64,000 bases of DNA. Source: Vibrio tarriae (GTDB lineage Bacteria > Pseudomonadota > Gammaproteobacteria > Enterobacterales > Vibrionaceae). The notes below the pieces were generated by a model. It saw only the letters and a list, made by a program, of their open reading frames with translations. It was not told where the DNA came from and searched no databases. Each line of letters opens with the position of its first letter. Positions within the stretch are counted from its first letter, which is position 1. This document shows, in pieces, positions 27,126 to 36,551 of the stretch. The position numbers and the translations under genes were made by a program. The stretch covers positions 1,860,001 through 1,924,000 of the forward strand of contig NZ_CP022353.1 of NCBI RefSeq assembly GCF_002216685.1. Direction: 5' to 3'.

Positions 27126-30100
27126 TTAATGCTGGATACGACCTTTTACATCTTGCTGTAGCTCATGGCTAAGCTCTGCTTCAACATGACCGGGCGCTTG
27201 AGTTGAGCCGGAAATCAAGCGGTACATGGCAGGAATCACCAACAAGGTCACTAAGGTTGCAAAACCCATCCCAAAGAAAATCACCGTACCAACCGCAATT
27301 CGGCTTTCATAGCCTGCCCCTGTTGAAACAATCAAAGGAATGGCACCGGCCAGTGTCGTAAAGGCCGTCATCAGGATCGGACGCAAACGGCGCGCCGATG
27401 CATCAATGATCGCCTTTTCAAACTCAACACCGCGATCGCGCAGTTGGTTAGCAAATTCGACAATCAAAATGCCATTTTTGGTTACCATACCAATCAGCAT
27501 GATCATGCCAATCTGGCTGTAAATGTTCATCCCTTGTCCCATCACAAGCAGACCAAGGAAACCACCAAACACCCCCATAGGTACAGTCAGCATCACCACC
27601 AGCGGGTTGATAAAGCTTTCAAACTGAGCAGCCAACACCAAATAGGCAACCAATAGCGCCAGAGCAAACACAATGGCCACGCTTGATTGGTTCTCTTTGA
27701 AATCTTTCGACTCACCCGAGTAGCTAACGGAGATATCACTTGGCAGTATCTCTTGCGCCTTTTGGTCAAGAAAATCGAGCGCTTGCCCTAACGTGTACCC
27801 AGCTTCTAGGTTTGAGGTAATGGTGATGGATTTCTGTTTGTTGTAGTGCGCCAAACGAATCGCTGACGCCACTTCATCAATGCGCGTCACCGTATCCAGT
27901 GTCACCAGTTCACCGGTTGCGGTTCGCATATAGATTTGGCTTAAATCCGCCGCATTGTTGAAGCTGTTTTCATCCCCGCGCAGATACACATCATACTCTT
28001 CACCACGCTCAACGAAGGTCGTCACTTTTTTGCCGCCCAGCATCACCTCTAACGTATCGGAGATCGATTTTACGCTGATCCCTAATTCCGACGCGCGCTG
28101 CTTATCAATCGTCACCACCAACTCTGGCGTTTTTTCTGAGTAATCGATATCAGTCCCCGTCATAAACGGTGACTTCTCCGCTTCCTCTTCTAACTTCTCA
28201 GCCCACGTTTTGAGCTCGCTATAATCCGAGCCACCAAGCACAAACTGTACAGGCTCATTAGAGCCCCCACGAAAACCGGGCATGAATGGGAATACCCGCA
28301 CATCAGGAATGCCCGCTAAGGCTTTACGTACTTGGCTTAATGCTTCCTGAGCAGTAACGGTGCGATCATTCCAATCCTCAAGGATCATGATCACGAAACC
28401 GGTTTGGTCACCGGCGTTACCACCAAAAGCAGGTGATTGAATACTAAACGATTTCAAAAAGCCTTGACCCAATAAGGGCATCAACCGCTGCTCAACCAAA
28501 TCCATATTAGCCGCCATGCGGTTATAACTGGTGGCATCAGCACCACGCACAAAAGAGAAAATCACACCGCGATCTTCAGAAGGGGTTAGCTGAGCTGGCA
28601 CCAGCTGCATCAAACCATAACTACCACCAATACAAGCCGCTATCACAACCGGCGCCGCCCAACGCCAACGAATGGCTCGGCTTACCACTTGGCGATAGCC
28701 CGATTCCAGTCGTGCGAACAGCCTATCAATCAACTGATTAAAACGTCCCGGTTTTACATTGGCTTTTAAAAGTTTACTGCCAAGCACAGGCGTCAGCGTT
28801 AACGCGATCAGAGAAGAGAAAATCACTGCCATCGCCAGTAGTACGGAGAACTCAGTGAACAAGAGTCCGACCATCCCATCCATAAACGAGATCGGCAGAA
28901 ACACCATCACCAGCACCAAAGTCGTGGCTATCACGGCAAAGCCAACTTCTCGTGTGCCTTTGTAGGCGGCTAAAAGAGGTTTTTCGCCCCGTTCAATGTG
29001 GTGAAAAATGTTTTCAACGACCACGATGGCATCATCGACCACCAGACCAATCGATAAGATCAGCGCCATTAAGGTGATGAGGTTAATAGAAAATCCGAAG
29101 TAGTACGCAGCCATAAAGGCCGAGATCAGCGAAACCGGAACCGTTACCGCAGGAATTAAGGTGGCTCGCAACTGGCCGATAAAAATGTACAACACCAAAA
29201 TCACTAAACCACCCGTGATAAAGAGTGTGCTATACACCTCGCTTATTGAGCGCTCAATAAACACCGTTGAGTCATAGTCAATGGCTAAACGGGTACCCTT
29301 GGGTAAAAACTGCTGAACCTTATCCACTTCTTCATGCACGCGCTTCGCCACTTCCAGCGGGTTCGCGTCGGATTGCGGCACAATGCCCATGCTCACGTTG
29401 ACGATGCCATCACTTTTAAAAGTCGAGTTTTCGTTTTCCGCCCCAATAAACACATCCGCAACATCTTTGAGGTAGATGGGTGTACCATCACTGGCACGTT
29501 TCACCACCAGATACTCAAAATCTTCAGCAGATTGATAACCACGCGCGGTACGCACCGACATCACGGTCGAATCGTTGCGAACCTGACCTCCGGGACTTTC
29601 GAGGTTCTCTTTGTTGAGTGCATCGGAAATATCGCTGGTCGCAACGCCGCGCCCCGCCATCAGTTCTGGCTTGATGCGTACATACATCACTTTATAGAGG
29701 CCGCCAGAGACATCCACCGAACTCACACCGGAGATCAAGCTAAACCGATCGAGCAACACCCGCTCGATGTAATCGGTCAACTGAGTGCGATCCATTTCTG
29801 AGGAGCTGAGATTGATATAGACCGACGCCTGACCAGAGCCATTATTCTTGAACACCTGCGGATCGTCCGCTTCTTCAGGCAGTGAACGCTGCGCCCGAGC
29901 TACCGCGTCACGAATGTCACTCACACCCGTATTGAGATCATAACCAAGCTCGAAAGTCACCGTGATACGAGACATTCCGTTGCGGCTAACTGAGGTAATT
30001 TCATCAATCCCACTGATGCCCGCTAATTGATCCTCCAGCACGCTGGTGATCTGACTTTCAATAATGGTGGCCGAAGCGCCTTGATAACGGGTGGAAACCG

Positions 30101-30236
30101 ATACCACAGGGCTTTCAATATCCGGCATTTCACGTACTGCGAGTTTAGTGAAAGAGACCACACCAAACACGCACAGCAACATACTCAGTACTAACGCCGC
30201 GACAGGGCGCTTTACCGATACATCTGACAACCACAT
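27126..30236 (-). CDS. vexH: RND multidrug efflux pump inner-membrane transporter (VexH type)
   Basis: A 1036-residue resistance-nodulation-division transporter of the hydrophobe/amphiphile type. The N-terminus is standard (LSDVSVKRPVAALVLSMLL). Twelve membrane segments are expected, with two large periplasmic loops. The proton-relay aspartates are visible in LSIGLVVDDAIVVVENIF (about 400-417). The late segment has MLIGMVTKNGILIVEFANQL. By position next to vpsU it corresponds to VexH of V. cholerae, whose pump exports bile salts and detergents; the name is from memory of the locus. Its ATG overlaps the stop of the adaptor gene (TAATG). No TolC gene is present, so it should share an unlinked one. 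Confidence 0.9.
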   Translation of the reverse strand: MWLSDVSVKRPVAALVLSMLLCVFGVVSFTKLAVREMPDIESPVVSVSTRYQGASATIIESQITSVLEDQLAGISGIDEITSVSRNGMSRITVTFELGYDLNTGVSDIRDAVARAQRSLPEEADDPQVFKNNGSGQASVYINLSSSEMDRTQLTDYIERVLLDRFSLISGVSSVDVSGGLYKVMYVRIKPELMAGRGVATSDISDALNKENLESPGGQVRNDSTVMSVRTARGYQSAEDFEYLVVKRASDGTPIYLKDVADVFIGAENENSTFKSDGIVNVSMGIVPQSDANPLEVAKRVHEEVDKVQQFLPKGTRLAIDYDSTVFIERSISEVYSTLFITGGLVILVLYIFIGQLRATLIPAVTVPVSLISAFMAAYYFGFSINLITLMALILSIGLVVDDAIVVVENIFHHIERGEKPLLAAYKGTREVGFAVIATTLVLVMVFLPISFMDGMVGLLFTEFSVLLAMAVIFSSLIALTLTPVLGSKLLKANVKPGRFNQLIDRLFARLESGYRQVVSRAIRWRWAAPVVIAACIGGSYGLMQLVPAQLTPSEDRGVIFSFVRGADATSYNRMAANMDLVEQRLMPLLGQGFLKSFSIQSPAFGGNAGDQTGFVIMILEDWNDRTVTAQEALSQVRKALAGIPDVRVFPFMPGFRGGSNEPVQFVLGGSDYSELKTWAEKLEEEAEKSPFMTGTDIDYSEKTPELVVTIDKQRASELGISVKSISDTLEVMLGGKKVTTFVERGEEYDVYLRGDENSFNNAADLSQIYMRTATGELVTLDTVTRIDEVASAIRLAHYNKQKSITITSNLEAGYTLGQALDFLDQKAQEILPSDISVSYSGESKDFKENQSSVAIVFALALLVAYLVLAAQFESFINPLVVMLTVPMGVFGGFLGLLVMGQGMNIYSQIGMIMLIGMVTKNGILIVEFANQLRDRGVEFEKAIIDASARRLRPILMTAFTTLAGAIPLIVSTGAGYESRIAVGTVIFFGMGFATLVTLLVIPAMYRLISGSTQAPGHVEAELSHELQQDVKGRIQH

Positions 30237-31294
30237 TATTTGTCATCCTTCTTCAGCGGACGCCCTTCTACGGTGACTTCGCTAACACGCGCGTTGTCAC
30301 GCATATTGACTATGCCTTGAACGACAATTTTCTCACCAATCTGTAAGCCTTTCTCAATCACGACCTGATTTTCAACCCGAGCGCCCAGACTCACTTCACG
30401 TCGTTTGGCTACATTGCCTTCACCAATCACGTAAACAAAACGTTTGGTGCCGGAATACTCAAGGGCCTGCACAGGAATAATCGGCGCACTAATAGCGGGG
30501 AAATGGATGCGTGCCGACATCAACATGCCCGGCTTGAGGCGCTGATCTGGATTGGGGAAATGCACGCGCACTCGTAAATTTAAGGTTTCTTGATTGATAC
30601 GCGAATCCACAGCCACCACCGAACCTTCAAACTGCACGTTTGGCCACGCTTCGCTACTGCCTTGCACCTTCATGCCCTTGCTTAACTGTGGCAGATAACG
30701 TTCTGGAATTTGCAGATCGAGCTGCATCAAGGAAAGATTATCCAGCGTCAGTAATTCAGAGCCCGCGCTCACCCACTTACCGCGGCTAAAATCGATAAAC
30801 CCAACCGTGCCATCAAAAGGAGCAGTAATGTGTAAATCGGCCAAATTGGCCTGAGCGGCATTCAATCTCGCTTGACCAATCTCCACGCGGGCGCGCTGTG
30901 CATCAATTTCCGTGGGCGTAATCGCATTACGTTTTAGCAAGCGCTCGTATTCCGTCAGTTTACGCTGCTCATCTTGTAAATAAGCTTTCGCTTCCACCAA
31001 GGCCGCTTGAGCTTTGTCGTCATCCAATTTGATCAGAATCTGACCTTTTTTAACTTGCTGATTGGCTTGCACCGCAATCATGTCCACTTTACCCGCCACT
31101 TCGGCGGCAATGTCGACCGATTGCTCGGCTTTAAGCTTACCCACAACAGAAAGAGATTGAGAAATTTGCTGGGATTGAACCGACTCTGTCACAACAGAAA
31201 TCGCGGGCGGCTGGTTTGGCTCTTTGGCCGATAGCACAGCGCTGTTCATTAGCAGGGTCAGTAAGGTCAATGAAAGTACAGTGTTTTTGTTCAT
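30236..31294 (-). CDS. vexG: RND efflux periplasmic adaptor (membrane fusion protein, VexG type)
   Basis: A 352-residue adaptor. A signal peptide (about 1-23, ending VLSAKEP) is followed by the usual adaptor layout: a lipoyl half-motif (GKVDMIAVQANQQVKKGQILIKLDD), an alpha-helical hairpin (AKAYLQDEQRKLTEYERLLKRNAITPTEID), the second lipoyl half (ITAPFDGTVGFIDFSRGKWVSAG) and beta-barrel domains. No lipobox Cys is seen. It bridges the inner-membrane pump and an outer-membrane TolC channel. It is the first gene of the two-gene operon. Confidence 0.9.
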   Translation of the reverse strand: MNKNTVLSLTLLTLLMNSAVLSAKEPNQPPAISVVTESVQSQQISQSLSVVGKLKAEQSVDIAAEVAGKVDMIAVQANQQVKKGQILIKLDDDKAQAALVEAKAYLQDEQRKLTEYERLLKRNAITPTEIDAQRARVEIGQARLNAAQANLADLHITAPFDGTVGFIDFSRGKWVSAGSELLTLDNLSLMQLDLQIPERYLPQLSKGMKVQGSSEAWPNVQFEGSVVAVDSRINQETLNLRVRVHFPNPDQRLKPGMLMSARIHFPAISAPIIPVQALEYSGTKRFVYVIGEGNVAKRREVSLGARVENQVVIEKGLQIGEKIVVQGIVNMRDNARVSEVTVEGRPLKKDDK

Positions 31295-31479
31295 GATTTG
31301 GCTTAGTGTCTAAAAAATCCGTTTATATTGTAGCGAGTTATACGCAACTGAAACGTCAAGGAACGTAAAGATTGCCAGTAAAAGTGTAAGGTTCGCTGTG
31401 ACTTAAGCAGCTAAAATGGTCAATTATTTGCGTCTTTGCCCAAAAAGCCATCATTCGATTCAATTTGCTAAAAAAACAG

Positions 31480-31507
31480 TTTACAGAGAGAGCGAGTTTG
31501 ATAAGAT
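31480..31507 (+). promoter_or_regulatory. Promoter of the tRNA-Tyr array
   Basis: TTTACA (31480-31485) and TAAGAT (31502-31507) are separated by 16 bp and followed by a GC-rich stretch (GCGCTCCGC), the discriminator type usual for stable-RNA promoters. Transcription would begin near 31515, about 65 bases before the first tRNA. Confidence 0.65.
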
Positions 31508-31580
31508 GCGCTCCGCACTTGAGCGATGTGTTGGGAAAACATCACTTAAGCTTTTCAGAAAATGAAAAGAAAAATACTCT

Positions 31581-31665
<85 letters not shown>

Positions 31666-31750
31666 TATTCTTCTCGTAAGAGAAACCCTTGATTGATGCG
31701 TTGGGAAAACGTCAGTTAAGTCTTTTCAAAATTGAAAAGAAAAACACCCT

Positions 31751-31835
<85 letters not shown>

Positions 31836-31919
31836 TATTCTCTCGTAAGAGAAACCCTTGATTGATGCGTTGGGAAAACGTCAGTTAAGTCTTTTCGAAA
31901 TTGAAAAGAAAAACACCCT

Positions 31920-32004
<85 letters not shown>

Positions 32005-32088
32005 TATTCTCTCGTAAGAGAAACCCTTGATTGATGCGTTGGGAAAACGTCAGTTAAGTCTTTTCAAAACTGAAAAGAAAAATACCCT

Positions 32089-32173
<85 letters not shown>

Positions 32174-32180
32174 TATACAG

Positions 32181-32207
32181 AAAGCCAGCTCATTGAGCTG
32201 GCTTTTT
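32181..32207 (+). terminator. Terminator of the tRNA-Tyr array
   Basis: AAAGCCAGCTCA, TT, GAGCTGGCTTTTTT makes a strong stem with a T-run. The A-run on the other side may also serve the convergent lipoprotein gene ending at 32233. Confidence 0.93.
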
Positions 32208-32232
32208 TGCTTTCATCACCTGAACTCTCTGC

Positions 32233-32997
32233 TTATTGAGCTTGAAGTAAAGCATGAATACAGCTTTGCGCATCACCACAATCGGCTTGTTCGGACAAAT
32301 CCGTCTGCAATAAAAAGCCTTGTTCCAAACTAATACAAGAATTTCTGCCTTCCAGACAGAGAGGAATAGACTGAGCCGAGAGTTTATCAAGCAGCATGAT
32401 CGCGGTTTGTAGATTGCCCCCTGAATGTTCCGCAAACGATAAGGTTAACTCTGCGGCGCTATTGAGCGATGCCAATGCGTTGATCAGTTGTTCATCCACT
32501 TCACCCAAGGTAACCGAGTCCAAGTGATTCAGCGTCAATATCCCCTGATTCTGATTTGCATAACGCCAATCCACTACATTAAGCGACTCCTGCACATTCG
32601 ATCTCTGCATACTTTGCGCAGCGGGTTGGATGACCACTTGTATTTGATCACTGTTCTTTCGTCCGCCACTGTCTTCTGCCGATAATTCAAAAAGATAGGT
32701 TCCCGCGACAGTAGGATAAAGCGCGGTCGCTTTTAATGTATCCGCGTTGAGCAAAGCAAGCGATTGAGGCCCTGAGACTTGCCGCCAAGTCGTGTTTCTA
32801 ATGGTATACACGGATAACTCAGACTTTGCGGAACCACTCAACGTAATGTTGTTAAGTGGCAGTGTCAGTAACTGATCACTTCCTGCATTCACTGTGGGTT
32901 TGGTCAGTTTTTCTGTGTCTTTCCAATCATCGGATTTACACCCCGACAGTAGAATAACGATACAAAATGTCTTCAACAAATGGTTTAGCTTAAGCAT
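32233..32997 (-). CDS. Lipoprotein with a PKD-like domain, function unknown
   Basis: A 254-residue protein with a lipoprotein signal (IVILLSGCKSDD, lipidated Cys near residue 20). Residues about 35-125 look like a PKD/Ig-like domain (NAGSDQLLTLPLNNITLSGSA, then TWRQVSGPQSLALLNAD, GTYLFELSAEDSGGR). The C-terminal half is not recognised; it includes four cysteines (NSCISLEQG and ADCGDAQSCIH regions) that may form disulfides. It lies 19 bp after the DUF2860 outer-membrane protein gene and is probably its partner at the outer membrane. Confidence 0.75.
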   Translation of the reverse strand: MLKLNHLLKTFCIVILLSGCKSDDWKDTEKLTKPTVNAGSDQLLTLPLNNITLSGSAKSELSVYTIRNTTWRQVSGPQSLALLNADTLKATALYPTVAGTYLFELSAEDSGGRKNSDQIQVVIQPAAQSMQRSNVQESLNVVDWRYANQNQGILTLNHLDSVTLGEVDEQLINALASLNSAAELTLSFAEHSGGNLQTAIMLLDKLSAQSIPLCLEGRNSCISLEQGFLLQTDLSEQADCGDAQSCIHALLQAQ

Positions 32998-33016
32998 GAT
33001 TCTTTCCTATCATGGA

Positions 33017-34006
33017 TTAAAAGGAGTAACTGATGCCAGTGGCGATAAACGTATTCTCACTGTCATAGAAATCGATCTGCGCGTCTTGCTGCTGGTAACC
33101 CGCCATCACATTCAGTTGGGTGTGGGAAAGTGCAAAGGGCTCTTGATAGCCATACACAGCAAACATGGCGAAAGCATCGTCATCTCGCTTGCGGCCGAAG
33201 ACAGGGTTGTCCTGCTCATAGTTGCTCTTGCTGCTACGTAAAGTCACAACCACTTGATGCCTATCCAGATTTGCAAAGAAACTAAGTTGTGCCGCGGTTT
33301 CTGTGCGGCTCTGCGCACTCCCTTCAGCCGCTTGATCGGTGTAATAGAACCCAGGGGATAACATAATGCTCATAGAAAGTGGGAAATGAATTTCGGCACC
33401 GAATCGTTGATAAGTGCTACTGCGTAACAGCGTATGTTGTTCACTGGAGGTGAGAGCTTGTGATTGACCTATGATGTCATGCTCAATCTCACTGTCAGCG
33501 TAGGCATATTTCAATGTAACAGGAAAAGGAAGATTGACCTCAAGAGCGGTTCGCCCCCCAACTACATTGTGATCGGTTTTTGTACGTTGTAAGCCTGTGA
33601 GATAGGGGTCTTGCCAAGTTTCATCCATACCTGGAATGCTGCCAAACACAGCAAGCGTGAGATAAGTATTCGCGGTAATTTGTCCAATCCACCCAAGCTC
33701 ACTTTGAAACTGAGCTTCACTGATTTGGTCTTCATTATTACCAAAGAAGAGTGCCTGATGACCAAATGTATATTGCAAGCGGCCTAAGATAACAGGCGAG
33801 ACAGTTTCGATCTGTTTCCCTGTTCCATTTAAACTTTGCGTGATGGCATTGCTATCATCCGTATTCAACTGGGAATTGGTTTGGCTAAACCCAGCATTTA
33901 AGCTGATATCTCCACTAAACCCAGGACGCCATTCAATGGGTTTAGCCAAACTAGGGATTGTGAAAAAGGCGCAACTAAACAATAACGCCAATGGTTTACG
34001 ATTCAT
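33017..34006 (-). CDS. DUF2860-family outer-membrane beta-barrel protein
   Basis: A 329-residue protein with a signal peptide (1-21, ending SLAKPIEW) and an all-beta barrel pattern ending in the canonical C-terminal aromatic strand (FIATGISYSF). The opening PIEWRPGFSGDISLNAGFS is characteristic of DUF2860 proteins of Vibrio. Substrate and role are unknown. It sits between a two-component system (76 bp upstream) and a lipoprotein gene (19 bp downstream), and may be regulated by that system. Confidence 0.82.
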   Translation of the reverse strand: MNRKPLALLFSCAFFTIPSLAKPIEWRPGFSGDISLNAGFSQTNSQLNTDDSNAITQSLNGTGKQIETVSPVILGRLQYTFGHQALFFGNNEDQISEAQFQSELGWIGQITANTYLTLAVFGSIPGMDETWQDPYLTGLQRTKTDHNVVGGRTALEVNLPFPVTLKYAYADSEIEHDIIGQSQALTSSEQHTLLRSSTYQRFGAEIHFPLSMSIMLSPGFYYTDQAAEGSAQSRTETAAQLSFFANLDRHQVVVTLRSSKSNYEQDNPVFGRKRDDDAFAMFAVYGYQEPFALSHTQLNVMAGYQQQDAQIDFYDSENTFIATGISYSF

Positions 34007-34082
34007 GCTAACTCCTTGTAAGTGGGTTCATTCCTCCACCCAATCAAGTTAACATCGAAGCGATAACTGACTCTTTAGCAAT

Positions 34083-35708
34083 TCATTGACTATTTGTATC
34101 CAACTTAGTCACATTTCCCACCGTAATCTCTTTCGGCCAACGTAATTCAAAACGCGCACCACTGAGTAAGTCAGAACGTTTCACCTCGACTTGGCCTTGA
34201 TGCCAACGAGTAATTTGCTTAACAATCGCTAACCCAAGACCATGCTCTTTTTCACTGCTGCGCTCCTGATTATTCAGTTGCACAAAAGGTTCAAAAATAC
34301 GTTCAACATCGTCAGGAGTGATACCAACACCGTCATCTTCAACAGCCAATATCAGCTCTCCTTGAGCTTCGTTAAAAGAAAGATGTATTTCCTGCTTGGC
34401 ATACCGCGCTGCATTGCTCAGCAGGTTTTTAACGGCTCGTAATAAAGCCCGGTGGTCAACAAACAGCTTCTGCTGACGTAGAGAATCAGATACGTCCACT
34501 TGCAGTTTTAGATGTGGATTCTCAAGCCGGAAAAGGTCGGCTTCTGCGTCTAAGTTTTCCGTGAAATAGCAGTAAGAAAAATGGCTGATGTCGGTGATTC
34601 GGTTATAGCGCGACAGCACTAAGGTTTGATTGATCAAGTGGTCGAGGTCTTCAATGCTGGAATGAATGATTTGGCGGTATTTGTCTTTTTGGCTTTGCGC
34701 TATGTCTGGATCATCCAACATTTCAAAGGCAAAACGCAGACGATAAAGCGGTGTACGCAAATCATGTGCAATCGTATTAGTTAGGGTTCTTTGACTTGCG
34801 ATCAGCTTTTCTATGTTGTTGGCCATTTGATTGAAGGACTCGCTTAATTGAGAGATCACCGAAAGCCGAGAGGTTGATGCTCGTTTTGAAAGTACGCCTT
34901 GCCCAAACTCATTGGCGGTTTTCACTAGCCGTTTGAGATCTCGCCACAAGGGAAAAATCCACATCACTAAGGCAATAGAAATACCTAGAAAGAAAAGCCC
35001 CGCTATGGCTGTTGTCAGTTTCAGTTGCGTTTGATAAGAGATATTGTCTTCAACATGTAGCCAAATACCTTCATCAATAGGAGCCAGTAAAATCATGCTG
35101 CCTTGGGGATTCAGGTAACTGATCATCTGTCCTTTGGCTGCACTGAGCTTTTCCTGCTCAATCGGCAATAAATCTGCCTCTCGCACTAAACTTAGTTTTA
35201 GCGGAATCAAACGATTCTGCTCCGCGATACTGGTTTCCCACTGGCTACGAGGTTGACTACGCAGATCTTCAATGGCGAGTGATAGCGTTCCTCGCGCTTG
35301 GTTTAATGCGCCCAGTTCTCTGGATTCATTAATCGCGAAATAGAGCACCTTATTACTGTTCGGGACTCGTTGTAATAAAACATTAGGGTCGCCATCTTGG
35401 AAAATAAGCTCGCCACTTTGTAAAGCTGGATAAAACAAAGCGGAGGATGCGTAGCTCTCTAACTCATCCAAACGTAACGAATAAGTAAAATATTGAGCAT
35501 AATGTTCGACGATCACAGGCCACTCGGTAGGTGGAGCGTGCTGTAGCTTTCCTGATAGAAACGAAAAGTTGCTTCGGTAAACAGGCTTATAGAAGTCTTC
35601 CGACAGAGTGCGTGTAAGCTGTTGGATTGGGTTAAATTGATTGGGGATAATGAGCAATAAAATGGGGAGAAACACCGCAACCCAAAGCACCCAAAATGCT
35701 CTAATCAT
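34083..35708 (-). CDS. Sensor histidine kinase (RstB/OmpR-type partner)
   Basis: A membrane kinase of about 541 residues. The start ATG at 35708 overlaps the regulator stop (ATGA). It has membrane segments at about 5-22 and 240-258, a large periplasmic sensor domain between them, and HAMP (about 258-310). HisKA carries TIAHDLRTPLYRLRF with the phosphorylated His. The ATPase domain shows the N box (NLLSNAARYA), G1 (VEDDGVGI), an F box (EPFV) and G2 (EHGLGLAIVKQ). The stimulus is unknown. Confidence 0.9.
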   Translation of the reverse strand: MIRAFWVLWVAVFLPILLLIIPNQFNPIQQLTRTLSEDFYKPVYRSNFSFLSGKLQHAPPTEWPVIVEHYAQYFTYSLRLDELESYASSALFYPALQSGELIFQDGDPNVLLQRVPNSNKVLYFAINESRELGALNQARGTLSLAIEDLRSQPRSQWETSIAEQNRLIPLKLSLVREADLLPIEQEKLSAAKGQMISYLNPQGSMILLAPIDEGIWLHVEDNISYQTQLKLTTAIAGLFFLGISIALVMWIFPLWRDLKRLVKTANEFGQGVLSKRASTSRLSVISQLSESFNQMANNIEKLIASQRTLTNTIAHDLRTPLYRLRFAFEMLDDPDIAQSQKDKYRQIIHSSIEDLDHLINQTLVLSRYNRITDISHFSYCYFTENLDAEADLFRLENPHLKLQVDVSDSLRQQKLFVDHRALLRAVKNLLSNAARYAKQEIHLSFNEAQGELILAVEDDGVGITPDDVERIFEPFVQLNNQERSSEKEHGLGLAIVKQITRWHQGQVEVKRSDLLSGARFELRWPKEITVGNVTKLDTNSQ

Positions 35709-36442
35709 TGCCACTCCCCTTCTTGTACCGCACACAACTGATAACCTCGGCCGCGAATGGTTTTAATTAGTCGAGGTTCATTCGGGTCATCGTTAAGTGC
35801 TCGCCTTAGTCTTGAAATCCGCCTATCAATCGATCTATCTAAACCATCATATTCAAAACCTCGGATCTGTTGAGCTATGTCATCTCGCGTGACTATGGTG
35901 CCGACATTTTGCGCAAGCAGATACAGAAGCTCAAATTCACTTGTGGTTAACCTGACTGGGCATTGCGCTAACAGCACCGCCCTGTGTTGCAGATTCATCC
36001 ATAAAGAGCCAATGCGTAACTCATACTTATCGCCTTGAGTATTGCGCTCTTGGCGACGTAACAAAGCGCGTATTCGAGAAAGCAACAACCGCGGTTTAAC
36101 TTGCTTTACGACATAGTCGTCAGCTCCAAGTTCTAAGCCCATCATTTGATCGATGTCGTCATCGAGTGCCGTTTGCATCAAGATCATGCCTTGATATTGT
36201 TCGCGAATAGCGCGGCAAACTTCCATACCGCTTTGACCAGGTAACATAATATCCAGAATGACCAGATCGGGTTGTGCATTCAAGATGCTATCTACCGCTT
36301 GAAGGCCATCAGTAACAATAGTGACATCAAATTCATAGTGGTTAAGAAAATCTTTAATCAGCTCCGCAAGCTCTAAGTCATCTTCAACCAGAATCACTCT
36401 GTTAGATTGAGGTAAAGTCCCGTTCATTATGTCCACATCCAT
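35705..36442 (-). CDS. OmpR/RstA-family response regulator
   Basis: A regulator of about 245 residues. The receiver domain has the acidic pair (VEDDLEL), the phospho-acceptor DIMLPGQSG (Asp near 58) and the conserved Lys in DDYVVKQVKPRLLLSRIRALLRR. A winged-helix DNA-binding domain follows (LTTSEFELLYLLAQNVGTIVTRDD, RSIDRRISRLRRALNDD, IKTIRGRGYQLC). The start could be ATG 36442 or ATG 36427. A direct repeat of TGTGAC 50 bp upstream may be its own operator. Similarity is highest to RstA-type regulators. Confidence 0.9.
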   Translation of the reverse strand: MDVDIMNGTLPQSNRVILVEDDLELAELIKDFLNHYEFDVTIVTDGLQAVDSILNAQPDLVILDIMLPGQSGMEVCRAIREQYQGMILMQTALDDDIDQMMGLELGADDYVVKQVKPRLLLSRIRALLRRQERNTQGDKYELRIGSLWMNLQHRAVLLAQCPVRLTTSEFELLYLLAQNVGTIVTRDDIAQQIRGFEYDGLDRSIDRRISRLRRALNDDPNEPRLIKTIRGRGYQLCAVQEGEWQ

Positions 36443-36484
36443 TGTGCAAGAATCCAAACTATAGCGAATTGAGCTTAACCTTTA

Positions 36485-36500
36485 TGTGACGATTTGTGAC
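36485..36500. promoter_or_regulatory. TGTGAC direct repeat upstream of the response regulator
   Basis: TGTGAC occurs at 36485-36490 and again at 36495-36500, exactly one helical turn (10 bp) apart. OmpR-family regulators usually bind such direct repeats, so autoregulation is plausible. It is an inference from spacing and position. Confidence 0.4.
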
Positions 36501-36511
36501 CAACCAAGAAC

Positions 36512-36536
36512 AAAAAGCCCCGACAATGCGGGGCTG
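36512..36536 (-). terminator. Intrinsic terminator-like stem between treC and the two-component operon
   Basis: On the minus strand AGCCCCGC, ATTG, TCGGGGCT is followed by TTTTTG. It ends treC transcription, 16 bp after the stop codon. Confidence 0.9.
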
Positions 36537-36551
36537 AAAAGTGATTGAATC

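Noticed and set aside
29334..29801. 155-codon plus-strand ORF opposite the RND transporter
   Set aside because: It lies wholly inside vexH on the other strand, has no family resemblance, and the vexH protein is intact and conserved.
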